A stretch of DNA of 8,998 nucleotides from Pseudomonadota bacterium (GTDB lineage Bacteria > Pseudomonadota > Gammaproteobacteria > Steroidobacterales > Steroidobacteraceae), in contig JAJZFQ010000054.1 of NCBI GenBank assembly GCA_021805275.1, positions 1 to 8,998 on the forward strand, written 5' to 3'. The notes under the pieces are model-generated. The model was given only the letters and a program-made list of their open reading frames with translations. It searched no databases and had not been told where the DNA came from. This document shows, one piece after another, positions 1 through 6,045 of the stretch (position 1 is its first letter; every line of letters starts with the position of its first letter). The translations under genes were made by a program, and so were the position numbers.

Positions 1-606
1 GCGCTGCGCGCCATCGTCGCAGGCTCCTACGGCGGCATGGTGGCGCTCGCCTTCGCCGAGCGCTATCCGGAGCGGGTCGCGGCGCTGTGCACCATTTCGG
101 CGGCTGATCGCGCCCATCCGATGGCCATCGCCTGGCACAGCATCCAGCGGCACATCGTGCGCTTCTCGCTCGAGACGGACCGCGGCCCCGAGGGCCTCGC
201 ACTCGCCCGCGCCATCGCGCTGGCGCTGTACCGCAGCCCGGAGGAGTTCGCCGCGCGTTTCCCCTCCGTCCCGCAGCTTCAGCAGCAGCAGTTCGTCTTC
301 CCGGTCGAGCGCCACCTGTTCGCGCCGGATGCCCAGCTCGAGCACTTCAGCGCCGAGGCGTTCCTCTGTCTCTCAGAGTCGCTCGATCTGCACCAGCTCG
401 ATGCCGAGCGCATCTGCGTGCCGACACTCGCGGTGGCGGCGCGCGAGGACCAGCTCGTGCCCCTCGCAGACGTGCGCGCACTCACCGCGCGCATGCCGCA
501 CGCGCAGTTGCGCGAGATCTCCTCGATCCACGGGCACGACGCCTACCTGCGCGAGGCGGCGCAACTGCGCGAACTGATCACCCCGATGCTCGCCGCGCCC
601 GTCTGA
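1..606 (+). CDS. metX: MetX-family homoserine O-acyltransferase (3' part, 5' end outside window)
   Basis: This alpha/beta-hydrolase-fold enzyme should transfer an acyl group (succinyl in the xanthomonad-type short MetX proteins, acetyl in classical MetX) from acyl-CoA to homoserine, an early cytoplasmic step of methionine synthesis. The frame is open from base 1 and ends at TGA 604-606, giving 201 residues of a protein that is usually about 340-380. The nucleophile elbow A-G-S-Y-G-G-M is at the very start (Ser9 of the fragment). It is followed by the family-typical M-V-A-L-A-F-A-E-R-Y-P stretch and S-A-A-D-R. The acid of the triad is probably Asp150 (R-E-D-Q-L-V-P) and the base His179 in the MetX signature G-H-D-A-Y-L. 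All three catalytic residues are therefore present and only the N-terminal part is missing, because of the window edge. The acyl donor cannot be decided from this fragment. A related hydrolase is less likely, given the G-H-D-A motif. Confidence 0.8.
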   Translation, partial: ALRAIVAGSYGGMVALAFAERYPERVAALCTISAADRAHPMAIAWHSIQRHIVRFSLETDRGPEGLALARAIALALYRSPEEFAARFPSVPQLQQQQFVFPVERHLFAPDAQLEHFSAEAFLCLSESLDLHQLDAERICVPTLAVAAREDQLVPLADVRALTARMPHAQLREISSIHGHDAYLREAAQLRELITPMLAAPV

Positions 607-773
607 GCGCCGTGCCAGCGCACCTTGCCCGCAGGCTCGCGTTGGGCGTACCCGCCCCTGCGCGCCGGAGGGAATCCCACTCTGCAGTCGCGCCCTGAGC
701 TCACATCGCGCCGCTCCTGAGCGTGCTCGAGGGATCTCGGTCCTGACAAACGTGCGGCCAGCCGCGATCGACC

Positions 774-789
774 CATCGGCGAGCCGATG
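774..789. repeat. 16-bp palindrome
   Basis: The arms CATCGGC and GCCGATG are perfect 7-bp complements separated by GA. A second short dyad (GCGGC-CA-GCCGC, 754-765) lies just upstream. It could be an RNA hairpin in the metX 3' region or a protein-binding palindrome. Nothing nearby shows which. Confidence 0.3.
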
Positions 790-1019
790 CAGTCCGTCGG
801 CCGGATCGTTCATGACGGTGGGCCCGTCGCGGTCTGGCGGATGGTGCGGGGCGGGCACGTCCAACGGTTCGCGAACTCGAAGCGCCCTATGACGACGTGA
901 TCGGCCGGTGCCATTCGGGTCGCCGGGGACCATACGCTGCGCCTCGGCGCGCTGAGCCGAGCGCATTGAAGACCCAAGCGATTCCGGCCTTCACGCCGGC
1001 CGCCCCCGCATGGGCTCGC

Positions 1020-1070
1020 GAGTCGCCGCTGTTGGCCAACCGCACGTTCGCGCGCCGAGCGGCGCGACTC
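1020..1070. repeat. Imperfect inverted repeat enclosing a smaller palindrome
   Basis: GAGTCGCCGCT at 1020-1030 pairs with AGCGGCGCGACTC at 1058-1070, an 11-bp stem with a 2-base bulge. The loop begins with the perfect 10-bp palindrome GTTGGCCAAC (1031-1040). A shorter alternative stem (CGCGCC-GAGC-GGCGCG, 1051-1066) overlaps the right arm. The arrangement resembles interspersed intergenic repeat elements or a structured RNA. High GC content makes chance stems common, so confidence is low. Confidence 0.3.
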
Positions 1071-1300
1071 AGGCGCAACATGCCGGCTCGCGGTCGAGCG
1101 GTCCAACGACACACGGCTTCGGCGCGCCGCGCCGATCAGCGTGACCACACGATGCGCAACCCCATGTCCGTCGGCTCGGCGCCATGACCGTTGCCCCGCA
1201 CGGCGCAAGAGGTCGCGCTCACGATAGCGTAGCGCCACCGTCAACCCTCGATTCCCCCGGGCGTTTACGTTGCTGCAGACTAGCCACAGCGGGGGATGCC

Positions 1301-2707
1301 ATGAGGTTCGGGCTTCGACACGTTATGTTGTCATCGGCATGCCGCCCTGCTCGCGCAAGTCGATCAACGATCGCGGCGCTGACGCTGCTCGCCATGCTGT
1401 CTGGCTGTGGCGGCGGGGGCGCCAGCACGCCCCCGCCGCCGAGCGAGGTCACTCTCAGCGTCACCACGAGCGGCAATGGCACGGTGACCTCCAGTCCGGC
1501 CGGCATCAACTGCGGCAGCAGCTGCACGGCAGCTTTCGCCCAAGGCAGCGCGGTGATGCTGAGCGCGACACCCTCCTCGGGCAACCTGTTCAGCGCCTGG
1601 CAAGGCGCTTGCGCGGATGCGGGCAGCGGCACGCTTTGCACGGTGAACCTGGAGCAGAGCCAATCTGTTGCCGCGACCTTCATCGCGCAGCCTAAGCCCA
1701 CCGCCAAGCCCACCCTCATTGGCCTGGTGACAATGGGCAACGAGGCATGGCTCTCGAGCGGCGGTCTGCCGTCGAACCGCTTGCTGGAGGCCAACGCTCA
1801 TCCGGGCATCTACGTGGCCGCGGTAATCCAGGCGACCTGGTCGCAGTTGGAGCCGCAACCCGGCGCGTTCGATGACAGTGTCATCGACGATATGCTGCAG
1901 GAGATCACGACCTACAACGCGCAGTATCCGGCTACGCCCCTGGTCGGCAAGTTACGCATCTTCGCCGGCCCCAATACACCGGCCTGGGTACTACAGCAGG
2001 TCGGCTCAGTCACGCTGACCGAGAGCAACGGCACTAGCGCGGTCTTCCCGGACTTCTGGACGCCGGCCTACAGCGCGTTGTGGACGCAGCTGCAACAGCA
2101 CCTGGCCGCCGTGTACGACAGCAACTCATTGATGGGCGAGGTGGCGATTTCGGTGTGCGCCTCGGCAACTGCCGAGCCGTTCGTGATTCCAGGCAGCGCG
2201 ACCAACCAGCAGGCCATGACTGCTGCAGGCTTCAGCGCAACGCAGATGGAGCAGTGCCTGTCCAACGCGCCGGCCGACTATGCCGCCTGGCAACACACCC
2301 CCTTGGACTACACGTTCAATCCCACGGTGTTCGACAGCGCCGGGGATGGCGGCAGCGCATTCGCCATCCAGGTCATGCAGCAGTTCCGCCAGGCGCTCGG
2401 CACGCGCGCAGTGCTGGCGAACCACGATTTTGACGACCCCATCCCCAGCAACCAGACACAGGACTACGCTGAGTTCCAGGCGTTGTATCTCGGCGCGCAA
2501 TCCGCCTCACCTCCCACACTCTCGCCGCTTGAGTTCCAGACGCTCGGACCAACGGTCAACTGGTCCACGGCCATACCGTTCGCCATCAGCACGTACCATC
2601 CCACCGAGATTGAAATATGGAACACCACGGCGAGCGGCGCCGGCACGGCACCGGTGAGCTCGGCAGAGCTGCTGCAATGGGCCGCGCAGATCAAGGCGAG
2701 CAATTGA
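1301..2707 (+). CDS. Lipoprotein with divergent InlB-type beta repeat and probable glycoside-hydrolase-like barrel
   Basis: This is a predicted 468-residue envelope lipoprotein of unknown substrate. I chose ATG 1301 because a purine-rich GGGGGA lies just upstream and the start gives a clean signal peptide: basic residues to Arg21, a hydrophobic run 24-33, and the lipobox L-S-G-C with Cys36. A Gly/Pro linker follows. Residues ~49-127 match the divergent InlB B-repeat pattern (S-G-N-G-T-V-T-S-S-P, I-N-C-G-S-S-C, F-S-A-W-Q-G-A-C, ending V-A-A-T-F), with probable disulfides Cys71-Cys75 and Cys104-Cys113. Residues ~138-468 look like a TIM barrel: W-S-Q-L-E-P-Q-P-G (180-188) resembles the W-x-x-x-E-P strand of retaining glycosidases, Glu280 in G-E-V-A-I-S could be an acid/base, and E-I-E-I-W-N (Glu436, Glu438) could carry the nucleophile. 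No glycoside hydrolase family is assigned. Codon choice looks less GC-biased than in the neighbours, a possible sign of separate ancestry. The gene stands alone on its strand. Confidence 0.75.
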   Translation: MRFGLRHVMLSSACRPARASRSTIAALTLLAMLSGCGGGGASTPPPPSEVTLSVTTSGNGTVTSSPAGINCGSSCTAAFAQGSAVMLSATPSSGNLFSAWQGACADAGSGTLCTVNLEQSQSVAATFIAQPKPTAKPTLIGLVTMGNEAWLSSGGLPSNRLLEANAHPGIYVAAVIQATWSQLEPQPGAFDDSVIDDMLQEITTYNAQYPATPLVGKLRIFAGPNTPAWVLQQVGSVTLTESNGTSAVFPDFWTPAYSALWTQLQQHLAAVYDSNSLMGEVAISVCASATAEPFVIPGSATNQQAMTAAGFSATQMEQCLSNAPADYAAWQHTPLDYTFNPTVFDSAGDGGSAFAIQVMQQFRQALGTRAVLANHDFDDPIPSNQTQDYAEFQALYLGAQSASPPTLSPLEFQTLGPTVNWSTAIPFAISTYHPTEIEIWNTTASGAGTAPVSSAELLQWAAQIKASN

Positions 2708-2919
2708 ATGGACGCAGAGCACCGACCGGCGGGGTGATCTCGTCCGGCCCGCGAGACACGGTTCCGTCATCCGGCCGTGCCTGAGGGCGCTCGCGGTGTC
2801 CCGGACCGGGCGGTCCCTTGCGCCGGCTCGTGCTTCGCCGCGGGGCGGCACTGAAGCGCCACGTCCATCACCGGCGCTGGCGCGTCGGCCGCACACGCCG
2901 TCGGCCCCAAGAGGCTACA

Positions 2920-2944
2920 CAGCGCTGCACCCCGAGCAGCGCTG
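2920..2944. repeat. Perfect hairpin between two convergent genes
   Basis: Two copies of the self-complementary octamer CAGCGCTG (2920-2927 and 2937-2944) flank a 9-base spacer and can form a perfect 8-bp stem. It lies 34 bases past the stop of the minus-strand dehydrogenase-fold gene and about 210 bases past the lipoprotein gene. No T-run follows on either strand, so a Rho-independent terminator is not supported. It may stabilise a 3' end. A weaker GCGGCC/GGCCGC stem lies at 2952-2970. Confidence 0.3.
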
Positions 2945-2978
2945 GCGCGCCGCGGCCTCAACGCGGCCGCCGGGCCGC

Positions 2979-4166
2979 TCAGCTCTCCTGGTAGATCAGC
3001 AGCATCGAGGCATTCTTGGCGAGGATCCGGCTGTTGGAGATCATGAGCGAGGCCGACAGCACGTCGCGGTAATGGCGCGAGACGCTGTAGGGACTGTCGT
3101 TCTTATAGCCGAGAATGCCGGCCACCTGCAGCGCCTGGTGCACGATGCGCGGGGCCGCCTCGGAGGCGGCAATCTTCAGATGGTTGAGCTTCAGCGCCCA
3201 GCCGATCGACCCGAGCGCGCCCCGCCCCGCCCCGCCCGGCGCCTCGAGCGCATCGAGCTCGGTGGCGAGGCTCAGCCAATTGTTGCGCAGCGTCTGGGAC
3301 TGCGCGGACGCCTCGGCGAACGCCGCGGCATTGCCGGGCAGGTGGCCGGGGCTGCGCTTGGCGAGCTCGCGCACCAGTTGGCCAGCGCGCGCGAGCGCGT
3401 CGGCCGCGATGCCCCACCACAGGCTGGCCCAGAGCACATGCGAGTACGGCACCATGCTCTGCGCGGCGATGTCCGCGAACGGCACGGGCAGCACCTGCTC
3501 GAGTGAGCCGCTGGAATCGAGCCGGAACCCCGGGCTGCAGGTGCCGCGCATACCCATCGCATCCCAGCTGCCCGTGGGCTCGAGGCGGTAATCACCGCGG
3601 CGCACCAGCACCAGCACCTGGTCGGTCTCGGGCACCTGGGGGGTACGCCGGGCCGTCACCAGGATGGCGTCCGCCTGCACTCCGTAGGACCCGGTGGTCG
3701 CGTCCTTCTTCAGAGTGAAGCGCCCCTCGCTGCGCTCGAGCGCACACAGGCTCGCGCGCATCTCCCCGAAGGTGCCGTTCTCCGAGGTCATCGAGCCGAT
3801 GAGAGCTTGCTCGGCGATCAGCTCGGCGAGGTAGTCGCGAAAGAACGCGCTGTCCGCCCCATGGCGCACCAGGCAGGCGACCTGGGTGTAGTGCATCGCG
3901 AGCACCATCGCGCTCGAGCCGCAGCCGCGCGCGAGCGTCGCGCAGATCTCGGCGAGCTCCCCGATGTTGCAGCCGTCGCCACCGAGCTCCCGCGGCACCG
4001 GCGCGCTGAGCAGTCGCTCGGCGCGCAGCGCGGCGAGTGTCTCGCTCGGGAAGCGACTCGCGGCATCGACGTCGGGGGCATGCCGCGCAGCGACCTCGCG
4101 GGCGATGCCCCGCACCGCCTCGAGCCGCCTCTGAAAGCGTACCGGGTCGCGCGTCGTGGCCGTCAC
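2979..4166 (-). CDS. Acyl-CoA-dehydrogenase-fold flavoprotein, probable monooxygenase component
   Basis: This 395-residue protein has the acyl-CoA dehydrogenase layout: N-terminal helices (~10-120, with R-E-L-G-G-D-G at 59-65 and G-S-S-A-M-V-L-A-M-H at 83-92), a middle beta domain (~122-230, opening S-M-T-S-E-N-G), and a C-terminal helical bundle ending R-H-Y-R-D-V-L-S-A-S (Arg367-Asp368). In true dehydrogenases the R-D-A motif is followed by I-Y-E-G-T, which in several subfamilies carries the catalytic Glu; here the segment reads L-M-I-S-N-S. Lack of that base, plus a flavin reductase gene immediately upstream, favours a reduced-flavin-dependent oxygenase like HpaH C2, HsaA or DszC over a dehydrogenase. 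The start is GTG 4166: GGAG (4177-4174) sits 7 bases before it. An ATG at 4170 is in another frame and only 3 bases from that site. The start is 4 bases past the reductase stop, so translation is probably coupled. It is the last gene of the operon. Substrate unknown; a genuine dehydrogenase is not excluded. Confidence 0.85.
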   Translation of the reverse strand: MTATTRDPVRFQRRLEAVRGIAREVAARHAPDVDAASRFPSETLAALRAERLLSAPVPRELGGDGCNIGELAEICATLARGCGSSAMVLAMHYTQVACLVRHGADSAFFRDYLAELIAEQALIGSMTSENGTFGEMRASLCALERSEGRFTLKKDATTGSYGVQADAILVTARRTPQVPETDQVLVLVRRGDYRLEPTGSWDAMGMRGTCSPGFRLDSSGSLEQVLPVPFADIAAQSMVPYSHVLWASLWWGIAADALARAGQLVRELAKRSPGHLPGNAAAFAEASAQSQTLRNNWLSLATELDALEAPGGAGRGALGSIGWALKLNHLKIAASEAAPRIVHQALQVAGILGYKNDSPYSVSRHYRDVLSASLMISNSRILAKNASMLLIYQES

Positions 4167-4170
4167 TCAT

Positions 4171-5154
4171 TCACTCCGGATGCAGCGAGGCGAGCAGGGT
4201 CGGGGGACCCGGATCGGACTCGCGGATGATCGCGCGCAGCGCGCGCTTCAGGACATGTGTCTCGGCCGACCCGAGGCTGCGCTCGGCAGTCTCCTCGGCC
4301 GCCTTCGCCGCCGCCACCAACTCGATCACAGCCTTGCGGCCGCGCTCGGTGAGCGTGACCCGGGCATGCGGGTCGTAGCCGCCGTGCAGACTGGCGAACC
4401 CGGCGGCCGTGAGGCTCGCCAGCAGCTCGTAGGTGGCGCGCTTGCCGGTGTACCAGAGCAGCCCGTCGAGGTCGGCGACCGCCCGGTCGTCGGAGACGGC
4501 GAGGATGCTGAGCACGAACCACTGCTCCTCGCTGAGTCCATGGCGCTCGAGTTCCCGCCGCAGCAGCAGGAACAGCTGGAAGTGTGCGCTCGCGAGCAGG
4601 TAGATCAGAAAGTCCTGGCTGAAGCTGCTGCCGGGCTCGCCATCCGGCCCCGCCTCCGGCACGGGCTTGCGCACCGCGAGCGCGTAACCGCCGCCGTGGA
4701 ACACCAGCGGGGCGCGCTCGGAGTGCGCGAACTGCTCGACCGTACCGACGAAGATCATGTGATCGCCGCCCTCGTAGCGGAACGTCGTGCGGCACTGGAA
4801 GCGCGCCGAGCAGCCCCGCAGGAGCGGCACGTCCCTCACGCCCCGCTCCAGGTCCAATCCCTCGAACTTCCTCGCCCCGCGCAGAGCGAAGCGCAGTGAG
4901 AGATCCTCCTGGTCCGCCGCCAGGATGTGCACCGCGAAGTGGCTCGAGTCCATGAACGCCGGCAGGCTCGCGGCCTGCTTGGCGAGACTCCACAGCACCA
5001 TCGGCGGGTTGAGCGAGACCGAGTTGAAGCTGTTGGCAGTCAGGCCGACATCCTGACCGGACGCGTCGCGGGTCGTGACGATGGTCACGCCCGTGGCGAA
5101 CGCGCTGAGCGCGTCGCGAAAACTGCGCCCCGCCGGATCCAGGGACCGGCCCAT
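4171..5154 (-). CDS. NAD(P)H:flavin oxidoreductase fused to a C-terminal MarR-like domain
   Basis: A 327-residue two-domain protein. Residues ~8-165 form a flavin-reductase (FMN-binding split-barrel) domain: F-A-T-G-V-T-I-V-T-T (19-28), G-L-T-A-N-S-F-N-S-V-S-L-N-P-P (37-51) and G-D-H-M-I-F-V-G-T-V (130-139), all family hallmarks. It should make reduced FMN or FAD from NAD(P)H in the cytoplasm. After a Pro/Gly linker, residues ~178-315 resemble a MarR winged helix: helices with A-H-F-Q-L-F-L-L-L-R-R, a recognition-helix-like G-K-R-A-T-Y-E-L-L-A-S-L, and the wing/T-E-R-G-R-K pattern. The same architecture is known in the C1 reductase of Acinetobacter 4-hydroxyphenylacetate hydroxylase, where the tail binds the phenolic substrate and controls flavin reduction. 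By analogy this tail probably senses the oxygenase substrate rather than DNA. The start ATG 5154 overlaps the crotonase stop by one base (TGATG); a longer start at 5223 would run deep into that gene. The dehydrogenase-fold gene follows after 4 bases. Confidence 0.88.
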   Translation of the reverse strand: MGRSLDPAGRSFRDALSAFATGVTIVTTRDASGQDVGLTANSFNSVSLNPPMVLWSLAKQAASLPAFMDSSHFAVHILAADQEDLSLRFALRGARKFEGLDLERGVRDVPLLRGCSARFQCRTTFRYEGGDHMIFVGTVEQFAHSERAPLVFHGGGYALAVRKPVPEAGPDGEPGSSFSQDFLIYLLASAHFQLFLLLRRELERHGLSEEQWFVLSILAVSDDRAVADLDGLLWYTGKRATYELLASLTAAGFASLHGGYDPHARVTLTERGRKAVIELVAAAKAAEETAERSLGSAETHVLKRALRAIIRESDPGPPTLLASLHPE

Positions 5155-5918
5155 CAGGCGTCTCGGCGCGGGCGCTCGAAGAACGCGCGCGCGGCGGTGG
5201 TGAACTCCTCTCCGGCCAGACACTCGGTGAACTCGGCCACCTCGAGGTCCATCCGCGCACCGATCTCGCCCGCCGCGTCGAGCCTGAGCAGCCGCTTGGC
5301 GCGGCGCATCGCCTCGGGAGGCTTCCCGGCCAGTGCAGCGGCCACCGCACGTGCCTCCTCGAGCAGGCTCTCGTCCTCGACCACTCGGTTGACCAAGCCG
5401 TAGGCGTGCGCCGTGCGGGCATCGAGCGGCTCGCCGAGCAGCACCAGCTCCGCGGCACGCTGCGGCCCGAGGAGCCGCGGCAGCATCAGCGAGCTGGCCG
5501 CCTCGGGCACGAGCCCGAGCTGCACGAACGGCAGCACGAGCCGCGTGCTGCGCTCGGCGGCGAGCACCAGATCACAATGCAGCAGCAGCGTCACCCCGAT
5601 CCCGACCGTCGGGCCATGCACCGCGCACACCAGCGGCTTGCCGAACTGCGCCAGCGCGTGCACGAAGCGCACCGTGGGATGCGTCGGATCCTCGAACGAG
5701 GGGCCGGCGAGGAAGTCCTTCAGGTCGTTGCCGGCACTGAAGCACGCCCCGGCCCCGCTCAGCAGCACCGCGCGCACCGCCGGGTCCGCCTCTGCCGCTG
5801 CCAGACCGTCGGCGAGAGTGCGGTACATGTCCAGCGTCAGCGCATTGCGCTTGTCAGGTCGGTTCAGCCGCAACTCGCACACCGCACCGTGGCGCGTGAT
5901 CTCCACCTGCTCGCCCAT
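5154..5918 (-). CDS. Crotonase-fold enoyl-CoA hydratase/isomerase family protein
   Basis: The 254-residue length is typical of the family. N-R-P-D-K-R-N-A-L (19-27) and the oxyanion-hole segment F-S-A-G-N-D-L-K (60-67) are clear, as is the second oxyanion loop H-G-P-T-V-G-I-G-V-T (101-110). Aligned by eye with mitochondrial enoyl-CoA hydratase, both catalytic glutamates are replaced: Thr110 at the Glu144 position and Phe131 at the Glu164 position. Glu139 in V-P-E-A-A-S-S instead matches the catalytic Glu of ECI2/PECI-type delta3,delta2-enoyl-CoA isomerases (S-P-E-G-C-S-S). A double-bond isomerase, or another CoA-thioester reaction needing one acid, is therefore more likely than simple hydration. 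The start ATG 5918 is preceded by a GGGG run and is the last in-frame start before the N-R-P core at the expected distance; the frame continues open upstream over the promoter and regulator but that part has no family similarity. It is first in the operon and overlaps the reductase start by one base. Confidence 0.87.
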   Translation of the reverse strand: MGEQVEITRHGAVCELRLNRPDKRNALTLDMYRTLADGLAAAEADPAVRAVLLSGAGACFSAGNDLKDFLAGPSFEDPTHPTVRFVHALAQFGKPLVCAVHGPTVGIGVTLLLHCDLVLAAERSTRLVLPFVQLGLVPEAASSLMLPRLLGPQRAAELVLLGEPLDARTAHAYGLVNRVVEDESLLEEARAVAAALAGKPPEAMRRAKRLLRLDAAGEIGARMDLEVAEFTECLAGEEFTTAARAFFERPRRDA

Positions 5919-5932
5919 ACCCCGTGCCTTGC

Positions 5933-5950
5933 TTGTCCGCCCTCGGGCAA
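5933..5950. promoter_or_regulatory. Palindromic candidate operator in the divergent intergenic region
   Basis: TTGtCCG and CGGgCAA form 7-position arms with one mismatch, separated by CCCT, in an 18-bp dyad. It lies 15 bases upstream of the crotonase start codon, and it overlaps the -35-like element proposed for the regulator gene. A dimeric GntR/FCD repressor bound here could block both transcripts. Assignment to the adjacent regulator rests on position and symmetry only. Confidence 0.45.
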
Positions 5951-5962
5951 TGACCGTATCAT
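5933..5962 (+). promoter_or_regulatory. Candidate sigma70 promoter of the GntR/FCD regulator
   Basis: TTGTCC (5933-5938, 4 of 6 matches to TTGACA) is followed after 18 bases by TATCAT (5957-5962, 5 of 6 to TATAAT), the only AT-rich spot in this GC-rich gap. The first transcribed base would be near 5969, some 75 bases before the chosen start codon. Read on the other strand, the same spot gives TATGAT (5963-5958), a plausible -10 for the crotonase operon, but with no recognisable -35 at the right distance. Confidence 0.4.
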
Positions 5963-6045
5963 AAGCCCGCACCCGCCATCCTTCCCGGGTGGCTGGGGGC
6001 CACGCCTGCCATGAGCGATCTGCCGCACCCCGCGCACGAGCGGTC

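Larger units (their letters stand above)
607..1300. other. Intergenic stretch without a supported gene; several inverted repeats
   Basis: About 700 bases separate the metX stop from the lipoprotein start. Open frames on both strands are rich in Arg, Ala, Pro and Ser, show no recognisable family motif and no good ribosome binding site, and look like chance openings in GC-rich DNA. What stands out is dyad symmetry: GCGGC-CA-GCCGC at 754-765, CATCGGC-GA-GCCGATG at 774-789, and a larger imperfect hairpin at 1020-1070. No hairpin is followed by a T-run, so I do not call a Rho-independent terminator for metX. I see no convincing sigma70 promoter for the downstream gene. Confidence 0.5.

Noticed and set aside
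373..966. Long minus-strand open frame opposite metX (197 codons)
   Set aside because: It lies antisense to a clear MetX coding region, is rich in Arg/Ala/Gly with no family motif, and reflects the GC-rich shadow of the real gene.
897..1187. Plus-strand open frame of 96 codons in the intergenic region
   Set aside because: Composition is Arg/Ala/Pro-rich, there is no ribosome binding site or recognisable motif, and it overlaps strong dyads; treated as non-coding.
1184..1300. Upstream extension of the lipoprotein gene to ATG 1184
   Set aside because: The 39 extra residues would bury the signal peptide and lipobox far inside the protein; ATG 1301 has a purine-rich site and places the lipobox Cys at residue 36.
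2920..2944. Rho-independent terminator for the flavoenzyme operon
   Set aside because: The hairpin is perfect but no T-run follows on either strand, so it is listed only as a repeat.
2796..3506. Plus-strand open frame of 236 codons
   Set aside because: Mostly antisense to the dehydrogenase-fold gene, with no similarity to any family; a shadow frame.
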